Origin: a virus
Length of the DNA stretch: 31,387 bases
Strand: one strand, 5' to 3'
IMG/VR virus record: IMGVR_UViG_3300032304_001632
Location: 1-31,387 of that record
The position numbers and the translations under genes were made by a program. Positions 1-6,525 of this stretch are shown piece by piece. The notes under the pieces are model-generated. The model was not told the DNA's origin, did no database searches, and saw nothing but the letters and a program-made list of their open reading frames with translations. Each line of letters begins with the position of its first letter. Positions within the stretch are counted from its first letter, which is position 1.

Positions 1-2
1 AG

Positions 3-1568
3 GGTGATATTAGTTGTTTAGATAAATTTGGTAAAGAATTATTTGGTGACCAGTTCGGTGGTCACGAAAAGAATACTAGACTAGAAGATGAATACGTCAA
101 GTTAATAAATCAATTTGGTGCAATAGCATTTGGTCAAGGTATAGACCCAAAATTTATAAGTGCAATGGTTGATTTAAAGAAATGTATGTCAACATACCCA
201 GAAGTGTTAATAAATGAACCAGAAACGATATATCGTGGGTCAAATATGCCACTTAGTTTTTTTATAAAAAATAGGATTAAAATTAGTGAAGAACCAGTTG
301 ATTATACATATAACCCAAGAACAATTGTTCAAAGTTGGACACCAAATATAGTTATTTCAAAAATATTTAGCAAACCAAATAACGTACTAAATAAAATTGG
401 TGGTATTTTTATTGAATACCATAAAAAAGGTCTTAAAGCTGAAGATAAATTTTTTACAGAAGTGTTAACAAAATCAGAGTATTTAAACGCTCAAATACCA
501 ATAATTTACATTACTCAATCAAATGAAAGTGAATTTTTATTTAAACATAAATATTTTAATGAATTAACCAAAACTGATGAAGATGAACTTATTAGAGTTT
601 CTATGGAACCAATTAAAGTTAAACTTAAAGTTGATTTTTCACATTTAAGTCCTTATGCTAAAAAATTTGCTAATTCATTTAATGATATACTTGAATATGG
701 TTTAGATAATGGTGATGAGTATAGACCAACGATAAATGAATCTGAAGATAAAACAATAAAATGTAAAAACTGTGGGTGGCATTGGAAAGAATCTGAATCA
801 GCTAAAGAAGATTTATATTTATGTCACAAATGTGGTTATGATAATACACCAAGAAATATTAACGAAAGTATTGTTAAGTCTGAATTGGTGGATATAGATG
901 ATGATGATTTATACGATTCTTTGGATAATCAGGCAAACACACTAAGAAGTACTAGTGAAATTAGTTTTGGTTCGGCTGACCCATTTGAAATACTATATGA
1001 TGATGAAACTGGTCGTTTAGCTGGTGCAACTTGGATTGAAACTTCTGGTGCATTTAGCCCACATATGATTATTGACCCAGAATATAGAAAAATGGGCTTA
1101 TCACAAAAATTAATTGATGGTGTTGTTGAAAAATATAAAAAAATGAAACAATTAAGGGGTGATAACTATACCTTTATGTTGAATGTTGTTAATAATTCAT
1201 TAGCAAATACAATGGAAAAACATTATGGGTTTAAAAAAGTTAGTGAAGACCATAAAAAAAAGATAGGTGAAGCTAATAAGGGAAAAACTTGGTCTGATGA
1301 TAAAGAAAGGGTTGAGAAATTTTCTATTTTAAAGAAAGAACAATATATTGGTGAAAATAATCCATTTTTTGGTAAACAACATTCTGAAGATACGTTAAAA
1401 AAAACCAGAAAACCAATTATAATGTATGACGACAAAATGGTTAAACTTAACGAGTACAAATCACTAACTGAGTGTTCCGAAATGACTGGTTTTCCTATTA
1501 GTAAAATATCATCAGTAGCTAATGGTAAAATTAAACATTATAAAAAATTTAATTTTGAATATAAATAA
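3..1568 (+). CDS. ADP-ribosyltransferase-like / zinc-ribbon / GNAT acetyltransferase fusion with homing-endonuclease tail (5' partial)
   Basis: The reading frame is open from the window edge (codon phase starts at base 3; first internal ATG at 165), so the N terminus is missing. Numbering from that ATG, residues 20-150 carry a possible R-S-E ADP-ribosyltransferase signature: YRG near 23-25, QSWT near 57-60 and an ExE (NESEF) near 119-123. Residues 198-230 form a CxxC...CxxC zinc ribbon. Residues about 265-360 look like a GNAT acetyltransferase with the acetyl-CoA loop YRKMGLSQKL. From about 360 to the end the protein changes to NUMOD3-like repeats (GEANKGK, GENNPFFGKQHS) and a NUMOD1-like module, which are DNA-binding parts of homing endonucleases. 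No nuclease domain is visible, so the tail looks like a captured remnant. Family knowledge: phage ADP-ribosyltransferases such as T4 Alt are injected virion proteins. That role here is inferred; the ART call is the weakest part. Confidence 0.55.
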   Translation, partial: GDISCLDKFGKELFGDQFGGHEKNTRLEDEYVKLINQFGAIAFGQGIDPKFISAMVDLKKCMSTYPEVLINEPETIYRGSNMPLSFFIKNRIKISEEPVDYTYNPRTIVQSWTPNIVISKIFSKPNNVLNKIGGIFIEYHKKGLKAEDKFFTEVLTKSEYLNAQIPIIYITQSNESEFLFKHKYFNELTKTDEDELIRVSMEPIKVKLKVDFSHLSPYAKKFANSFNDILEYGLDNGDEYRPTINESEDKTIKCKNCGWHWKESESAKEDLYLCHKCGYDNTPRNINESIVKSELVDIDDDDLYDSLDNQANTLRSTSEISFGSADPFEILYDDETGRLAGATWIETSGAFSPHMIIDPEYRKMGLSQKLIDGVVEKYKKMKQLRGDNYTFMLNVVNNSLANTMEKHYGFKKVSEDHKKKIGEANKGKTWSDDKERVEKFSILKKEQYIGENNPFFGKQHSEDTLKKTRKPIIMYDDKMVKLNEYKSLTECSEMTGFPISKISSVANGKIKHYKKFNFEYK

Positions 1569-1569
1569 A

Positions 1570-2733
1570 ATGAATAAAACAATAAAAAAAATATTAAGAG
1601 AAGGGTTACTTCTTGAATCTAGAATTAAATCTGACATGTATGTACCAGAAGATATATTAGAAATTGCTAATATTTTTAAAAATAATGGTTATAAACTATA
1701 CATAGTTGGGGGAGCTGTCAGAGATTTTTTATTAAATAAAAAAATAAAAGACTACGACCTAGCAACAGATGCTGACCCAGATACTGTTGAACAGATGATG
1801 GCTAAAGCTGGATTCAAAACATTACCAACTGGTAAAGCATTTGGTGTTATAAATGTATTCACTGACCAAGGTGAGTACGAAGTGGCAACCTTCAGAGAAG
1901 ATGTTGGTTCTGGTAGAAGACCAGACTCAGTAAATTTCACAAATATTGAAGGTGATGTTAAAAGACGTGACTTAACAATCAACGCATTATTCTATGATAT
2001 TGAATCAGGTGAAGTAGTTGACTTAGTTGGTGGTATAAATGACCTTAAAAATGGTATTGTTAGAACAGTAGGTAATCCAGAAGATAGGTTTAATGAGGAT
2101 AAATTAAGAATAATGCGGTCAATTAGATTTGCTGGTAGATTTGGTTCTGATTTAGACCCAGCTACAGATGCTGCATTACAAAAAGATTCAAGTCTTCAAG
2201 GTATTTCTGGTGAAAGAATTAGGGATGAATTTATTAAAGGTTTGGCATCAGCAAAATCAACTAAACATTTCTTAGAAATGATTGATAAATACAATTTATT
2301 CTCTTGGGTATTTAAAGGTTTGAATGTGAATAAGCGTTTCATTGACAACGATACACCAATTGTATTAATAGCGATGTTATTATCTAAAAATGAATTAACT
2401 ACATTAGCTAAAAAGTTAAATGAACTTAAATACAGTGCTGATGAAGTTAAAAAGATAACTACATTGATTGCTATGCTTAATTTGGATATCGATACAGCAC
2501 CAAAACTAAAAGGTTTATTTGTAAAATCTGGATTATCTAGTGACAATTTAAGAAACTTTGGTTCAAACATGGGTATAAGTTCACAATTATTGGATTCATT
2601 TGAAGAATACTTAAAATTACCAAATGTTACTGGACCAGAAGCTATGGAAAAATACAAAATAGAAAAACCTGGACCAGAGTTAGGTAAAGCTATAAATGCT
2701 ATGGAAATAGAAAATTTTAAAAAAGTTTTATAA
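1570..2733 (+). CDS. cca: CCA-adding enzyme / poly(A) polymerase family tRNA nucleotidyltransferase
   Basis: Class II tRNA nucleotidyltransferase, which rebuilds the 3' CCA end of tRNA from CTP and ATP. All core motifs are present: VGGAVRDFLL (GG at 47-48), KDYDLATDAD with the metal-binding D61 and D63, RRDLTINAL, EDKLRIMRSIRFAGRFG and the ISGERIRDE helix. At 387 residues it is of normal length. I start it at 1570, two bases after the stop of the upstream gene, not at the in-frame ATG 1522 inside that gene. The N terminus MNKTIKKILREG is a basic helix ending in I-L-R-E/G; the same tag recurs at 9505. It resembles a T4-type capsid-targeting peptide cut by a prohead protease after I/L-x-E, so the enzyme may be packaged. 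Most tRNA genes here do not encode CCA, so this activity would be useful to the phage's own tRNAs. Confidence 0.9.
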   Translation: MNKTIKKILREGLLLESRIKSDMYVPEDILEIANIFKNNGYKLYIVGGAVRDFLLNKKIKDYDLATDADPDTVEQMMAKAGFKTLPTGKAFGVINVFTDQGEYEVATFREDVGSGRRPDSVNFTNIEGDVKRRDLTINALFYDIESGEVVDLVGGINDLKNGIVRTVGNPEDRFNEDKLRIMRSIRFAGRFGSDLDPATDAALQKDSSLQGISGERIRDEFIKGLASAKSTKHFLEMIDKYNLFSWVFKGLNVNKRFIDNDTPIVLIAMLLSKNELTTLAKKLNELKYSADEVKKITTLIAMLNLDIDTAPKLKGLFVKSGLSSDNLRNFGSNMGISSQLLDSFEEYLKLPNVTGPEAMEKYKIEKPGPELGKAINAMEIENFKKVL

Positions 2734-2761
2734 TTTTAGTGATTTAATCTAAAAATTATAC

Positions 2762-2769
2762 TATATTTG
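2762..2769 (+). promoter_or_regulatory. Bacteroidetes-type -7 element (weak promoter)
   Basis: TATATTTG fits TAnnTTTG and lies 32 bases before the gene at 2802. No clear TTTG is seen 20 bases upstream, so this is weaker than the other copies. Confidence 0.45.
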
Positions 2770-2801
2770 CTTTAATTAATAATAAATATAAAATTTAAAA
2801 T

Positions 2802-3419
2802 ATGGCAAAACCATTTATACACAGTAAAAGTAGTGCTCACAAATTTAAGGGTAAACCTAGTGATTATGATGAAATACATAATATGATGGACTCATCAAAG
2901 GCTTTTTTTCCAGATAATAGACATAGAGTTATTTTTCACCATAGTGGTGGTTCATTTTATATGGAAAAAATGTTTGGTATTTATTTTGATGGTATAAAAA
3001 AAATACAAGAAAAATATAATTTACCTAATACCTTTGAAGATGACATTATACAATTTTTAAAAGATAATAGACAATATGGTACCACATTTAAGAATTCAGA
3101 TAATAAAGAAGTGTCAGTTAGAGATATTGTTGAACAACATTGTTTGGAAGATTATAAATTCAAATTTATACCCACACCACAGGATTTTATACAAGAAATG
3201 GAATTTTTACCGTGGATGCAAAATGGTATGGGTGAAGTACCATCAAGTCATAAAAAAATTGATGGTAAAACTATCTTAAAAACTAAAAAAGTTGAAAAAG
3301 AACCTACAATTGAAAATAAACCATCAGAAACTCTTAAGGGTATAGTTTTACCAGATATGAATAAAACTGTAGTTTTTGATGGTAGTTTTGGTAGAGATAC
3401 ATCAATGGTATTAGATTAG
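2802..3419 (+). CDS. Conserved hypothetical protein, DUF6915-like
   Basis: 205-residue soluble protein with no signal peptide. The N-terminal 60 residues (KSSAHKFKGKPSDYDEIHNMMDSSKAFFPDNRHR followed by VIFHHSGG, given here as two adjacent parts) match my memory of a small phage and bacterial family named DUF6915, whose hallmark is a GKPxDYxxIHxWxDxSKAxxxDxRHR stretch followed by HHxxG. The central EQHCLEDYKFKFIPTPQDFIQ and LPWMQNGMG also fit that family. The C-terminal 60 residues are Lys/Glu/Pro-rich and probably disordered. The function of the family is not known to me. It has its own weak promoter and is followed by a hypothetical gene 20 bases on. Confidence 0.6.
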   Translation: MAKPFIHSKSSAHKFKGKPSDYDEIHNMMDSSKAFFPDNRHRVIFHHSGGSFYMEKMFGIYFDGIKKIQEKYNLPNTFEDDIIQFLKDNRQYGTTFKNSDNKEVSVRDIVEQHCLEDYKFKFIPTPQDFIQEMEFLPWMQNGMGEVPSSHKKIDGKTILKTKKVEKEPTIENKPSETLKGIVLPDMNKTVVFDGSFGRDTSMVLD

Positions 3420-3438
3420 TAAATTTAAAATAAATTAT

Positions 3439-3942
3439 ATGCAAAGTGAAAAATCAAAATTGTTATTTGAGCAAATAGCAAAAGGAAAAGAGGAAATTAA
3501 AAAAATAAAATCTGAATTAAAAGAAAAATTAAGAGATAATTTCCATGGATTAACTACAGAATTATTTAATTCTTACCCAGAATTAGATTCTTTTGGTTGG
3601 AGTCAGTACACACCTTATTTCAATGACGGTGAAGCTTGTGAGTTCAGCTCAATGCATGATTACCCAACTATAAATGGTAATGATGAAAATTACGGTAAAT
3701 CAGAACAACCAGAAGGTGTTTTGGATATTGTAAAATTATCTAGTAAAGAAATTTACGATGAAAATTGGAAAATCATTACAAACCCAGATTATAATCCATA
3801 TTACTCTGAAATCGTTAAAACTATTAAAGAATTCTTGAGTCAATTTGATGATGAAGATATGAAGGATTTATTTGGTGACCACGTAAAGGTACACATAACA
3901 TCTAATGGTGTTGAAGTTCAAGATTATGAAGACCATGATTAA
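3439..3942 (+). CDS. Hypothetical acidic protein
   Basis: 167 residues. The first 35 are a Lys/Glu-rich helix with coiled-coil character (KGKEEIKKIKSELKEKLRD). The middle contains aromatic patches (FGWSQYTPYFNDGEACEF). The C terminus is strongly acidic (QFDDEDMKDLFGDHVKV, then VEVQDYEDHD). I do not recognise a family. It lies 20 bases after the DUF6915-like gene and before a strong intrinsic terminator, so the two form a short transcription unit. Confidence 0.75.
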   Translation: MQSEKSKLLFEQIAKGKEEIKKIKSELKEKLRDNFHGLTTELFNSYPELDSFGWSQYTPYFNDGEACEFSSMHDYPTINGNDENYGKSEQPEGVLDIVKLSSKEIYDENWKIITNPDYNPYYSEIVKTIKEFLSQFDDEDMKDLFGDHVKVHITSNGVEVQDYEDHD

Positions 3943-3965
3943 AATTTTTTAAAAATTAAACAAAA

Positions 3966-3987
3966 ACCACCTTTTGGTGGTTTTTTT
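3966..3987 (+). terminator. Rho-independent terminator
   Basis: Perfect hairpin ACCACC-TTTT-GGTGGT followed directly by a run of T, 24 bases after the stop at 3942. Confidence 0.9.
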
Positions 3988-3998
3988 GTTTAAAATAG

Positions 3999-4006
3999 AT
4001 ATTTAT
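3999..4006 (+). promoter_or_regulatory. ATATTTAT motif, putative late promoter
   Basis: Exact octamer 18 bases before the start of the ferritin-like gene at 4024. Promoter activity is inferred from its repeated placement before genes. Confidence 0.5.
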
Positions 4007-4023
4007 TATTATAAATTTAGAAT

Positions 4024-4659
4024 ATGAAAATTATATCAGAAAATAAAAGAAAACAAATAGCTATTGACACTCAAAAAGTGATGTTAGAAACTTTTGCAAA
4101 CACTTTTAACAAAATTAAAAGAGATGGTGATTCACAAATCATCACAGAAGAAGCAAAGAAGAATTCTATTGAGCAAAAAGCTAGATTAAGTAAAAGTATT
4201 GTATCGATATTAAATAAACAAATTGAAAACGAACTTTACTCATCACAAATATACCGTTCATTTAGTGCATGGTTAGATGATAAAGGTTGGATTGGTGGTT
4301 CTAAATTGTTCTTTAAATATGCCGATGAAGAATTAGGGCACATGTCAAAAATTTACACATATCTTTATGAGAAAAATTCTAGAGCAATTGTGCCTAATGT
4401 AAAAAATGTACCACAAGATTTTAATGATGTTAGAGATTTAGTTGAAAAAGCTTTGGAACATGAAATGAAAGTTACTAAAAACTGGAATGAAATTGCTAAC
4501 AAAGCTAAAGCTGAAGATGATAATGATACTTATTCATTCGCTTTAGGTTATGTTAATGAACAAAGAGAAGAAGAAGAAAAAATAAGAAATATTCTATTTA
4601 GTATGGATTTAGATATGCCTAAATGGAAAATTGATGAAATGTTTAAAAATTTATTATAA
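4024..4659 (+). CDS. Ferritin-like diiron protein with N-terminal extension
   Basis: 211 residues. From about residue 55 the protein is a ferritin four-helix bundle: NKQIENELYSSQIY (first ferroxidase Glu), then KYADEELGHMSKIYTYL (the E-E-x-x-H site), then EHEMKVTKNWNEI and NEQREEEEKI for helices C and D. Ferritins oxidise and store iron in a 24-subunit shell. The first 50 residues are an extra region absent from normal ferritins (which start near the first helix) and contain SQIITEEA, a possible I-x-E prohead-protease site. I therefore infer a capsid-delivered ferritin, perhaps protecting against oxidative damage or withholding iron; this is speculative. It has a putative late promoter and its stop overlaps the next start by one base. 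Confidence 0.8.
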   Translation: MKIISENKRKQIAIDTQKVMLETFANTFNKIKRDGDSQIITEEAKKNSIEQKARLSKSIVSILNKQIENELYSSQIYRSFSAWLDDKGWIGGSKLFFKYADEELGHMSKIYTYLYEKNSRAIVPNVKNVPQDFNDVRDLVEKALEHEMKVTKNWNEIANKAKAEDDNDTYSFALGYVNEQREEEEKIRNILFSMDLDMPKWKIDEMFKNLL

Positions 4660-5003
4660 TGAGAAAAAGTGATAAAAAAAATAATATAAGTAAAGTTAAT
4701 TTATTAGCTGAACAAAGATATTTGGAATCAAAAGGTTTAATCACCGAATCATTCCATATGCCAGATGGTACACCAATTGGTGTTGATAGTATGCATAGAC
4801 CTGTAAGTAGAGGGTCATCAAATAATATAGAAGAATTTAAATCTGATTTAGAAATGGCTTATTATAATATTGGTAAACAAATTGAATCTAAAATTTCAGA
4901 ACTTAGGACTGAATTTGATAAAAATGAGGATACAATTTATAAACTTGAGGTATTAATGAATGAAACTCAACGTTTAACTAATAATTTAACTGAAATAAGA
5001 TAA
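4659..5003 (+). CDS. Hypothetical protein with shared N-terminal tag (possible internal head protein)
   Basis: 114 residues, start ATG sharing its first base with the stop of the ferritin-like gene (TAATG). Residues 1-35 (SDKKNNISKVNLLAEQRYLE, then SKGLITE) are almost the same as the start of the next gene, while the remainder is unrelated. The tag ends in L-I-T-E/S, matching an I-x-E prohead-protease site. The body is a long helix with coiled-coil heptads (YNIGKQIESKISELRTEFDK, then KLEVLMNETQRL). I infer a cleaved capsid-targeting sequence on a small internal head protein. The family of the body is unknown to me. Confidence 0.7.
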   Translation: MRKSDKKNNISKVNLLAEQRYLESKGLITESFHMPDGTPIGVDSMHRPVSRGSSNNIEEFKSDLEMAYYNIGKQIESKISELRTEFDKNEDTIYKLEVLMNETQRLTNNLTEIR

Positions 5004-5005
5004 CG

Positions 5006-5482
5006 ATGAGAAGATTTGATAAAAATGAAAATATTAGAAAAGCTAATTTATTAGCCGAACAAAGATACCTAGCTTCAAAAGGTGTAATCAATGAAAATGA
5101 TAGTGAAGATTGGGAATTAGAAGATAGAAAACAACAATACGACATCAACCCAGAAATTGAACCATTAGAATTTCAAGATATTAATGAACCAGTATCCGAA
5201 AACTCTAATGACACCTATTTTGAAACCCTTAGCGCAGCTTTAGATGCTGTTAGAGCAAAAGCTGAACAATTAGGATTTGAAGTTGATGAGCAATCTATTT
5301 GGACTAGTTTTGGTACTGGTGGTATTCCGTATGAAACTGATAAATCAGTAAATATCCCATTATTACAGAACGGTGAACCAATCCTAGATAAGAGAGGTAA
5401 AGAAGCTAATAGATATTTACGTGTGTCAATATATAGAATGTCTAGTGGTAGGTATGAATTAACCATGTATAAAACTTGGTAA
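5006..5482 (+). CDS. Hypothetical protein with shared N-terminal tag
   Basis: 158 residues, two bases after the previous stop. Residues 1-33 (DKNENIRKANLLAEQRYLAS, then KGVINEN) match the tag of the upstream gene, again ending in I-N-E/N. The remainder is an acidic linker (35-70) followed by a small alpha/beta region (ALDAVRAKAEQLGFEVDEQS, then the beta-rich YLRVSIYRMSSGRYELTMYK). The C-terminal MYKTW recurs in the small protein at 6318. I do not recognise the domain. Shared tag plus unrelated body suggests a targeting peptide, most likely to the capsid. Confidence 0.7.
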   Translation: MRRFDKNENIRKANLLAEQRYLASKGVINENDSEDWELEDRKQQYDINPEIEPLEFQDINEPVSENSNDTYFETLSAALDAVRAKAEQLGFEVDEQSIWTSFGTGGIPYETDKSVNIPLLQNGEPILDKRGKEANRYLRVSIYRMSSGRYELTMYKTW

Positions 5483-5515
5483 AATAAAAAAAAATAAAAA
5501 TATTTTTAAAAAAAC

Positions 5516-5546
5516 TTGCCAAATAGAAAAACTTTTAGTATATTTG
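5516..5546 (+). promoter_or_regulatory. Strong Bacteroidetes-type promoter of tRNA operon 1
   Basis: TTG at 5516-5518, 20 bases, TATATTTG at 5539-5546. The stretch AGTATATTTGCATATATTTA is identical in the promoters at 27935 and 30656, which head the other two tRNA operons. Confidence 0.85.
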
Positions 5547-5580
5547 CATATATTTAATTAATAAACGAATAAAAAACACA

Positions 5581-5679
5581 ATGAGAACAAATAACATACA
5601 TAGAATGTCGATTAGTAATTGGAGACGCAATAGTCTACAAACTAGGTCTGGTATGTTCAGAGATATCATTGAGTTCTAA
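5581..5679 (+). CDS. Leader peptide of tRNA operon 1 (putative attenuator)
   Basis: 32-codon ORF between the strong promoter and an intrinsic terminator. It starts MRTNNIHRMSISNWRRNS. Among these residues are His, Trp, Arg, Ser, Asn, Ile and Met, the same set as the tRNAs downstream (His, Trp, Ser x2, an Ile anticodon, Asn, Met, Arg x2). Both Arg codon boxes (AGA/AGG and CGC) and both Ser boxes (TCG/TCT and AGT) appear, matching the two isoacceptors of each. CTAGGT (5642-5647) inside the ORF can pair with ACCTAG (5710-5715), which forms part of the terminator stem and loop. I infer ribosome-mediated attenuation. There is no protein homology; the argument rests on position, composition and pairing. 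Confidence 0.6.
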   Translation: MRTNNIHRMSISNWRRNSLQTRSGMFRDIIEF

Positions 5680-5705
5680 AATAAGAATTTAAAAATAATC
5701 AGAAG

Positions 5706-5735
5706 CCCAACCTAGAAATAGTGTTGGGTTTTTTT
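5706..5735 (+). terminator. Terminator/attenuator of tRNA operon 1
   Basis: CCCAAC...GTTGGG stem (5706-5711 with 5723-5728), extended inside by CTA/TAG around a GAAA loop, followed by seven T. It lies between the leader ORF and the operon. Its 5' side can alternatively pair with the leader ORF. Confidence 0.85.
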
Positions 5736-5749
5736 ATGTCATAAAAATT

Positions 5750-5947
5750 ATGGAAGAATTGGTAAGAACATTGGGAACTGTAAAAGATAAAAAGTTTAAA
5801 GAAAATTTTGACGAAGTTGTTGACGAGTATAAAGAAAAAGCAAAACAAATGGGTTACAACGGTGACCTAAGATTTAAAAAAGAAAAAGGTAACATTGTTA
5901 TAATGGTTACAATAGATGGTGGTTGTAGCTCAGAGGAAGAGTGCTAG
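5750..5947 (+). CDS. Small hypothetical protein overlapping tRNA-His
   Basis: 65 residues, start ATG 15 bases after the attenuator. The body is charged and helical (DKKFKENFDEVVDEYKEKAK) followed by a short beta hairpin (GDLRFKKEKGNIVIMVTID). The last nine codons (GGCSSEEEC) and the stop lie inside the tRNA-His gene, so the C terminus is tRNA sequence read as protein. Either the gene ran into the tRNA after losing its stop, or cutting of the precursor to release the tRNA would destroy the mRNA and couple the two products. I do not recognise the family. Confidence 0.6.
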   Translation: MEELVRTLGTVKDKKFKENFDEVVDEYKEKAKQMGYNGDLRFKKEKGNIVIMVTIDGGCSSEEEC

Positions 5948-5990
5948 ATTGTGATTCTAGAGGTCGGGATTTCGAAATTCCTCAGCCACC
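5918..5990 (+). tRNA. tRNA-His (GTG)
   Basis: Acceptor GTGGTTG/CAGCCAC with the G-1 (5918) and C73 (5990) typical of histidine tRNA. The anticodon arm CTAGA-TTGTGAT-TCTAG gives GTG. The T stem has one mismatch. CCA is not encoded. The first 30 bases are also the end of the upstream CDS. Confidence 0.9.
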
Positions 5991-5998
5991 CAAAACAA

Positions 5999-6010
5999 GT
6001 TCTTTGACAT
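5999..6010 (+). promoter_or_regulatory. boxA-like antitermination element
   Basis: GTTCTTTGACAT resembles the boxA of bacterial rRNA operons (E. coli GCTCTTTAACA). The same 12-mer occurs at 31017-31028 after tRNA-Phe, and the flanking bases are also similar (ATATT/TGGTAAAATAAAA against ATATT/TGTAGAATAAAA). It may recruit host NusB/NusE to keep polymerase going through structured tRNA. Confidence 0.5.
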
Positions 6011-6028
6011 ATTGGTAAAATAAAACAC

Positions 6029-6101
6029 ACTGCGCAGCATAATGGTATGCACCAGGTCTCCAAAACCTCGGATGGACAGAGTTCGATTCTCTGGCGTAGT
6101 G
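6029..6101 (+). tRNA. tRNA-Trp (CCA)
   Basis: Acceptor ACTGCGC/GCGTAGT with G73. The anticodon loop CTCCAAA gives CCA. The T arm is CAGAG-TTCGATT-CTCTG. The outer base pair of the anticodon stem is mismatched. No encoded CCA tail. Confidence 0.88.
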
Positions 6102-6112
6102 CAAAATAATAC

Positions 6113-6195
6113 GGAAGGAGCCCGAATGGACGAGGACACCGCCTTGAAAGCGGCTGGGTGTAAAAGCTTTGGGGGTTCGATTCCCTCTTCTTCCG
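6113..6195 (+). tRNA. tRNA-Ser (TGA)
   Basis: Acceptor GGAAGGA/TTCTTCC, discriminator G. The loop CTTGAAA gives anticodon TGA. A long variable arm and a T arm of the usual form support a class II serine tRNA that reads TCN codons. Confidence 0.88.
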
Positions 6196-6200
6196 CCCTT

Positions 6201-6254
6201 GATTATTAGGTCTGGACCTAATAATCCTATAATATAAGGTTATAACCTAATAAT
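6201..6254 (+). other. Alternative hairpins between tRNA-Ser and a small ORF
   Basis: GATTATTAGGT (6201-6211) pairs perfectly with ACCTAATAATC (6216-6226) around CTGG. A second ACCTAATAAT (6245-6254), overlapping the palindrome AGGTTATAACCT (6237-6248), could compete for the same partner. There is no T run, so this is more likely a processing or switch element than a terminator. Confidence 0.55.
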
Positions 6255-6262
6255 TTAAAACT

Positions 6263-6289
6263 ATGAAAAAAGAATTAGATATGTTGTAA
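6263..6289 (+). other. Micro-ORF overlapping a start-site hairpin
   Basis: An 8-codon ORF (MKKELDML) ends inside the 5' arm of a hairpin at 6282-6315 (TGTTGT..GGTCTG with CAGACT.ACAACA), which sits directly before the ATG at 6318. Translation of the micro-ORF could open the hairpin and expose that start. Low certainty. Confidence 0.3.
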
Positions 6290-6317
6290 GGTCTGCTATT
6301 CACAGACTCACAACATT

Positions 6318-6506
6318 ATGAGTAAAAACATTAACAGAGCAAAACTGAACAAAGCGCAAAATGGTAGACAATACCGAATCATGTTAATCAATGATTTTTA
6401 TCCAATTTATTGGGATGATGGTATAATTTACTACGGAAACAAAATGAGTTACCAAGTTAGAATGTACAAAACTTGGAAACACAACAGAAAAACAAGGTGG
6501 AAGTAA
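6318..6506 (+). CDS. Small basic hypothetical protein
   Basis: 62 residues, strongly basic (ends MYKTWKHNRKTRWK) with a beta-rich centre (GRQYRIMLINDFYPIYWDD). Its GRxY..MYKTW ending resembles the end of the protein at 5006, so the two may share a small fold. It lies between tRNA genes. The stop codon is in the loop of a perfect 9-bp hairpin, and the start is preceded by another hairpin. Function unknown. Confidence 0.55.
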   Translation: MSKNINRAKLNKAQNGRQYRIMLINDFYPIYWDDGIIYYGNKMSYQVRMYKTWKHNRKTRWK

Positions 6507-6520
6507 TGGGGCTTCCACCT
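6495..6520 (+). other. Perfect 9-bp hairpin at the end of the small ORF
   Basis: AGGTGGAAG/CTTCCACCT around an 8-base loop, with no T run, immediately before a tRNA gene. Likely a processing or stability hairpin; it may act as a weak terminator. Confidence 0.6.
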
Positions 6521-6525
6521 CAAAA

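Noticed and set aside
5581-5735. T-box riboswitch in front of the tRNA operon
   Set aside because: No T-box consensus or specifier loop is visible in any of the three leaders; the short ORFs fit peptide attenuation better.
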